A DNA stretch of 64,000 bases from Burkholderiales bacterium (GTDB lineage Bacteria; Pseudomonadota; Gammaproteobacteria; Burkholderiales; Burkholderiaceae_D): the NCBI GenBank assembly GCA_016177875.1, contig JACOUL010000034.1, positions 60,141 through 124,140 of the forward strand, read 5' to 3'. Every line of letters starts with the position of its first letter. Position 1 is the first letter of the stretch. The notes beneath the pieces were generated by a model that did no database searches, was not told the origin of the DNA, and was given only the letters and a program-made list of their open reading frames with translations. Both the position numbers and the translations under genes were made by a program. Shown here in pieces: positions 61,849 to 64,000 of the stretch.

Positions 61849-63846
61849 ATGAAGCGCGGCAAAAAAATTGGGCTGGGAATCGCAATCGGTTTGATTGCCT
61901 TGCTCCTTATCGCCCCGCTGTTGGCCACCCTTATCAACTGGAATTTCGCCAAACCCTGGATTGCCAAACGCGTAGCGGATGCGACCGGCCGTTCGTTCGC
62001 GATCAACGGCGATTTACTATTCACCTGGAAGAAACCGACCACGCCGCTAGACGACTGGCGCCGCCCCTTCCCTTGGCCGCATTTGCGCGCGCATAAGCTC
62101 GTATTGGGCAATCCTGATTGGGCCAGCACCGGACCCACCATGGCGAGCATGCCGCAAGTGGATTTCACCTTGAACCCGTTTTCGCTCTTTAGCAAGACGG
62201 TAAGCGTTTCCAAGCTGGTGCTGACCGAGCCCGATCTTAATTTGGAGATGGGGAAAGAAGGGCAAAACAATTGGGACTTCAAAAAAAGCGAAACGCCATC
62301 CGAATGGCAGCTCGATTTGCGCAACTTAATCATTACCCGAGGCACGGTGCGCTTGGTCGATCCCGTGAAAAAAGCCGATATCACCACGCGCATCGACACG
62401 CTCGACGACGGCAGTCTCACCTGGAAAATCAAAGGCAAATTGAATGACGATCCGGTCAGCGGCAGCGGCAAGGCCGGGGCATTGCTTGCCCTGCGCGGCC
62501 ATGACGTGAAATATCCGGTGGAAGCGGAATTGAAAGCAGGGGAGACGGTGGTCACCGCTAAAGGTACGCTGACCGATCCGCAGCATTTGAGCGCACTCGA
62601 CATCCATTTAAAAATTATCGGCGCCAGCATGGCCCAACTCTTTCCTTTGAGCGGCCTTGTTTTACCGGAGACGCCGAAGTTTTCTACGGAAGGGCGCGTG
62701 GTGGGAACGATCGCGCCGGATAATGTTCATTTGCGCTATGAGAATTTCAAAGGCATTGTCGGTTCCAGCGATATCGGCGGCACGCTTGAATACTTGCGCC
62801 GCCAACCGCGTCCGCTTTTGCGCGGCAAAGTCACATCGAACGCTTTGTACCTCCAAGACTTAGGTACCTTGGTCGGCGGCGATGCCGACCAAGAGCGAAG
62901 GAAACGCACCGATGCCCCCAAACAGCCGCCCGACAAGGTACTGCCGGTCGCCCCGTTTCGCACCGAACGCTGGGACAAAATCGACGCGCAAGTCGAATTC
63001 ACCGGCAACAAAATCGTGCGCAGCGAAAGCCTGCCGATCGACAATCTGCACACGAACATTGGCTTACAAAACGGTGTGTTGATTTTATCGCCCTTGAATT
63101 TCGGTGTCGCCGGCGGGCGCTTTACGACCGATCTCACGATTGACGGCAAGGCCAAGGCGGCCAAGGCGAAAATGAAAATTACCGCACGCGGCTTGAAGCT
63201 GAATCAGCTGTTCCCCGCGGTCCAACAGATGAAGGCGAGTATCGGGCAAGTGCATGGCGATGCGCAGCTCAGCGCGACGGGTAATTCCCTCGCCGCATTA
63301 GCGGGATCGGCCAACGGCGAACTAAAAGCCTTCATCAGCCAAGGCACCGTCAGCAAATTCATTTTGGAGGCGATGGGATTGAATATCGGCAGTATCGTCG
63401 TCACTAAGTTATTCGGCGACCGGCAAGTGCAATTGAATTGCATGGCGAGCGATTTCGGCGTCAAAGACGGCTTGATGCACGTACGTACTTTTGTGGTCGA
63501 TACCGATGCGGCATTCATCAATATCACCGGCGACGTCAGCCTGGCGAAAGAGGAAATGGGATTGACCATTTACCCGGAGAGCAAAGGCGTTCGCATGCTC
63601 TCGTTACGTTCGCCGCTCTACGTGCGCGGCACATTTAAGCATCCCGATGCGGGCATCGACAAGGGGGTGGTTGCCGCCAAGGCCGGGGCGGCCATTGCCT
63701 TGGGCACGGTAGCGTCTCCTTTGGCGGCGCTATTGGCATTGATCAATCCCGGCCCGAATGAAGAAAGCCCTTGCGCCAGCCTATTGGCCGAGGCCCGGAA
63801 AAAACCGGCGGCGCCGCCGCCCGGCAAGACTGTCTCCGCCGAATAG
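61849..63846 (+). CDS. AsmA-family protein
   Basis: The 665-residue protein has one N-terminal membrane anchor (GLGIAIGLIALLLIAPLLATLI). It then has the AsmA N-terminal pattern RVADATGRSFAINGDL and a long periplasmic body rich in beta strands. AsmA proteins are linked to phospholipid transport and outer-membrane assembly. The C-terminal AsmA_2 part has GNSLAALAGSANGELKAFISQGTVSKFILEAMGLN. It is an independent gene without close partners. The ribosome site before ATG 61849 is weak. Confidence 0.88.
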   Translation: MKRGKKIGLGIAIGLIALLLIAPLLATLINWNFAKPWIAKRVADATGRSFAINGDLLFTWKKPTTPLDDWRRPFPWPHLRAHKLVLGNPDWASTGPTMASMPQVDFTLNPFSLFSKTVSVSKLVLTEPDLNLEMGKEGQNNWDFKKSETPSEWQLDLRNLIITRGTVRLVDPVKKADITTRIDTLDDGSLTWKIKGKLNDDPVSGSGKAGALLALRGHDVKYPVEAELKAGETVVTAKGTLTDPQHLSALDIHLKIIGASMAQLFPLSGLVLPETPKFSTEGRVVGTIAPDNVHLRYENFKGIVGSSDIGGTLEYLRRQPRPLLRGKVTSNALYLQDLGTLVGGDADQERRKRTDAPKQPPDKVLPVAPFRTERWDKIDAQVEFTGNKIVRSESLPIDNLHTNIGLQNGVLILSPLNFGVAGGRFTTDLTIDGKAKAAKAKMKITARGLKLNQLFPAVQQMKASIGQVHGDAQLSATGNSLAALAGSANGELKAFISQGTVSKFILEAMGLNIGSIVVTKLFGDRQVQLNCMASDFGVKDGLMHVRTFVVDTDAAFINITGDVSLAKEEMGLTIYPESKGVRMLSLRSPLYVRGTFKHPDAGIDKGVVAAKAGAAIALGTVASPLAALLALINPGPNEESPCASLLAEARKKPAAPPPGKTVSAE

Positions 63847-63862
63847 GCGCTTCTAACATCTA

Positions 63863-63881
63863 AGAACCTGATCAGTATCTT
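63863..63881. repeat. IS5-type element end (terminal repeat)
   Basis: AGAACCTGATCAGTATCTT lies at the transposase end, with the transposase stop codon inside it. An identical copy sits at 38465-38483. It is the probable left terminal repeat of an IS that continues past base 64000. Confidence 0.65.
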
Positions 63882-64000
63882 CGCAACAATAATGCCAAGA
63901 AAGCCAGGATAACGAACTGCAAGCTGGTTTCGAGCTTGCGCTCGCAGTTTTTCCAAAGTCTTCTGCATTTCTCCAGCCAAGCAAATGAACGCTCCACGAC
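63872..64000 (-). CDS. IS5-family transposase, C-terminal end, cut by window edge
   Basis: The minus-strand frame enters at 64000 and reads VVERSFAWLEKCRRLWKNCE, then a C-terminus ending LALLLRRY with TGA at 63874-63872. The VVERxFAWL motif and the final LRR are typical of IS5/IS427-type DDE transposases. The stop lies within the element's terminal repeat, a common layout. The rest of the element is outside the window, so its completeness is unknown. Confidence 0.82.
   Translation of the reverse strand, partial: VVERSFAWLEKCRRLWKNCERKLETSLQFVILAFLALLLRRY

Overview
The window reads as a chromosome segment next to the replication origin of a betaproteobacterium of the order Burkholderiales, most like Oxalobacteraceae (Herminiimonas or Janthinobacterium relatives). 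This is inferred from the dnaN-gyrB start, the proteobacterial GyrB, the gene content and the moderately high GC. No database search was possible. Coding is dense on both strands. I see no rRNA, tRNA or CRISPR array.

Layout. 1-2834: end of dnaN, then gyrB and a strong terminator. 2833-9351: a defence-like patch, with a broken DUF4238 gene and a 1756-residue DUF4011/SF1-helicase/nuclease protein. 9402-11910: a membrane-anchored AraC regulator, a methyltransferase and an SRPBCC protein. 11715-13448: a possible tiny integrated element bounded by 91-bp direct repeats. It carries the 'mobile mystery' pair (HTH protein A and Fic protein B) with three phased operators. 13589-20754: a membrane protein, two DEAD-box helicases, an Hsp70-like ATPase, a RIO-type kinase and a 37-residue Lys-rich protein. 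20862-27681: secreted proteins, a PHB depolymerase, an NHL-repeat protein, and a small ORF under a LexA-like box.

27821-37222: a complete nitrous-oxide reductase cluster, nosRZDFYL plus a cytochrome c and an ApbE/NosX, all on the minus strand. A perfect FNR/DNR box lies upstream of nosZ, so the organism should reduce N2O to N2. 37492-49287: rdgC, two secreted proteins, a two-component system, a periplasmic binding protein paired with a GGDEF/EAL protein, a Na+/H+ antiporter, and an HTH-MazG-PilZ-YjdM run. 49288-57537: a MATE exporter, then a tripartite RND efflux operon followed by a small membrane protein and an AmiD-like amidase. 57578-59247: hipBA with three palindromic operators exactly 50 bp apart. 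59321-64000: a metal-dependent hydrolase, a LysR/GST divergent pair, an AsmA protein, and the 3' end of an IS5-type transposase cut by the window edge.

The most unusual items are the mobile-mystery mini-element with its displaced gene 3' end, the two sets of regularly phased operators, the possible single-gene defence protein, and the SOS-box microgene.
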